From Xanthocytophaga flava (GTDB lineage: Bacteria; Bacteroidota; Bacteroidia; Cytophagales; 172606-1): DNA of 64,000 nt. The translations under genes and the position numbers were made by a program. Location of the stretch: the NCBI GenBank assembly GCA_030068525.1, contig JASJOS010000019.1:150442-214441 (forward strand), read 5' to 3'. Positions within the stretch are counted from its first letter, which is position 1. Each line of letters begins with the position of its first letter. Under the pieces are notes generated by a model. The model ran no database searches. It worked only from the letters and a program-made list of their open reading frames with translations, and was not told the origin of the DNA. Positions 63,439 to 64,000 of this stretch are shown here, piece by piece.

Positions 63439-64000
63439 ATGAAACACTATATACAATTCTTCTCACTATTTATTTCTATAGTGCTCTTATCAGAGATGTC
63501 TTATGGAACACATTTACGTGCCGGACAGATTACAGCTATACGAGATAAGTTGTATCCCAATACCCCTACTTATATCTTCACACTAACTCTTTATAGAGAT
63601 GCGTGTCCAACATGTGCTGAGCAGCCTAAGGCAACTATTATAGTGGTTCCAATTTCAAATGGACAGAGGTTGTCGCCTATTGCCAGACTAAATGCAGATC
63701 TCAATCTTCCACAACGTGTAGTAGGCCCTGAGACTGAAGAGCTTACTTATACCTTTAATTATACTTTCCTAAGTCAAGGCTCCTATGTGATTTACTTTCA
63801 GGAAGAATTTCGAAATGCAGAGATTGTAAACATGAGTAATTCGGTCGTAACTCCTTTTTATGTAGAGACTGTGCTTAATATTATTCCTAATCTTGGCTCC
63901 AACAGCACTCCACAACTTCGAAATCCCCCGGTCGACAATGCCGAAGTAGGTCAAAAATTCACCCACAACCCCGCTGCCTTTGATCCCGATGGAGATAGCC
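63439..64000 (+). CDS. Probable exported surface protein (5' part; cut by window edge)
   Basis: The frame opens with ATG 63439 and runs 187 codons to the window end without a stop. It encodes a signal peptide (MKHYIQFFSLFISIVLLSEM, SYG) followed by THLRAGQITAIRD, a start I recognise from large Bacteroidota surface proteins that end in gliding-associated or T9SS sorting domains. The visible part is beta-rich (YIFTLTLYRDACPTC, ELTYTFNYTFLSQGSYVIYF) and reaches an NPAAFDPDGDS motif typical of cadherin-like repeats. A T9SS cargo identity is inference, because the C-terminus is outside the window. Confidence 0.82.
   Translation, partial: MKHYIQFFSLFISIVLLSEMSYGTHLRAGQITAIRDKLYPNTPTYIFTLTLYRDACPTCAEQPKATIIVVPISNGQRLSPIARLNADLNLPQRVVGPETEELTYTFNYTFLSQGSYVIYFQEEFRNAEIVNMSNSVVTPFYVETVLNIIPNLGSNSTPQLRNPPVDNAEVGQKFTHNPAAFDPDGDS

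Overview
The window looks like the chromosome of a member of the Bacteroidota, most likely the order Cytophagales (inference). Several things point that way: a type IX secretion (T9SS) cargo protein next to PorP/SprF- and PorE-like partners, promoters of the Bacteroidota form TTTG-N19/20-TAnnTTTG, A+T-rich intergenic DNA with weak or absent Shine-Dalgarno sequences, a short TruB, a type-B succinate dehydrogenase and unusually large multi-PAS histidine kinases. Most of it is housekeeping sequence. I found no CRISPR array, intact insertion sequence, prophage or rRNA operon.

Layout. 1-6600: the start of an ABC-transporter ATPase (cut by the window edge), tRNA-Arg(ACG) with its own promoter and terminator, tadA, a Mn-type superoxide dismutase, a small membrane protein plus an SSS-family symporter, and an unknown gene overlapping truB, then ribF. 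6631-20189: regulatory and accessory genes. These are a NUMOD4-type protein that has lost its HNH histidines, a 1308-residue seven-PAS histidine kinase, a GntP-type permease, a YdcF-like protein, a LytTR regulator and LytS-like kinase separated by a gene on the other strand, and a serine hydrolase with a C-terminal TPR-like segment.

20283-27083 is a complete vitamin B12 uptake locus: cobalamin riboswitch, btuF-btuC-btuD with overlapping genes, a second cobalamin riboswitch, the TonB-dependent receptor btuB, and a PduO-type adenosyltransferase that turns imported cobalamin into its coenzyme form. 27601-34228 holds an unknown gene, a membrane PAS histidine kinase, eno with an FtsB/DivIC-like gene, and a phosphatase/fructosamine-kinase pair that fits protein deglycation. 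34453-46143 contains a thioester-type alpha-2-macroglobulin lipoprotein, DUF3592, AI-2E-family, ettA, DUF349 and DUF2795 genes, several separated by strong two-way terminators.

46259-57822 is a three-gene surface module on the minus strand: a 2621-residue repeat-rich cargo protein with a T9SS type-B sorting domain, a PorP/SprF-type outer-membrane protein, and a TPR/PD40/double-OmpA protein. It is followed by ispD, a conspicuous 270-bp inverted-repeat element (58973-59242) that I cannot assign, and the sdhC-sdhA-sdhB operon behind an exact consensus promoter. The window ends in the 5' part of another probable secreted surface protein.

The least explained items are the inverted-repeat element with iterated 10-mers at 58973-59242, the catalytically degenerate NUMOD4 protein, the adjacency of tadA to the gene for its substrate tRNA, and the paired B12 riboswitches.
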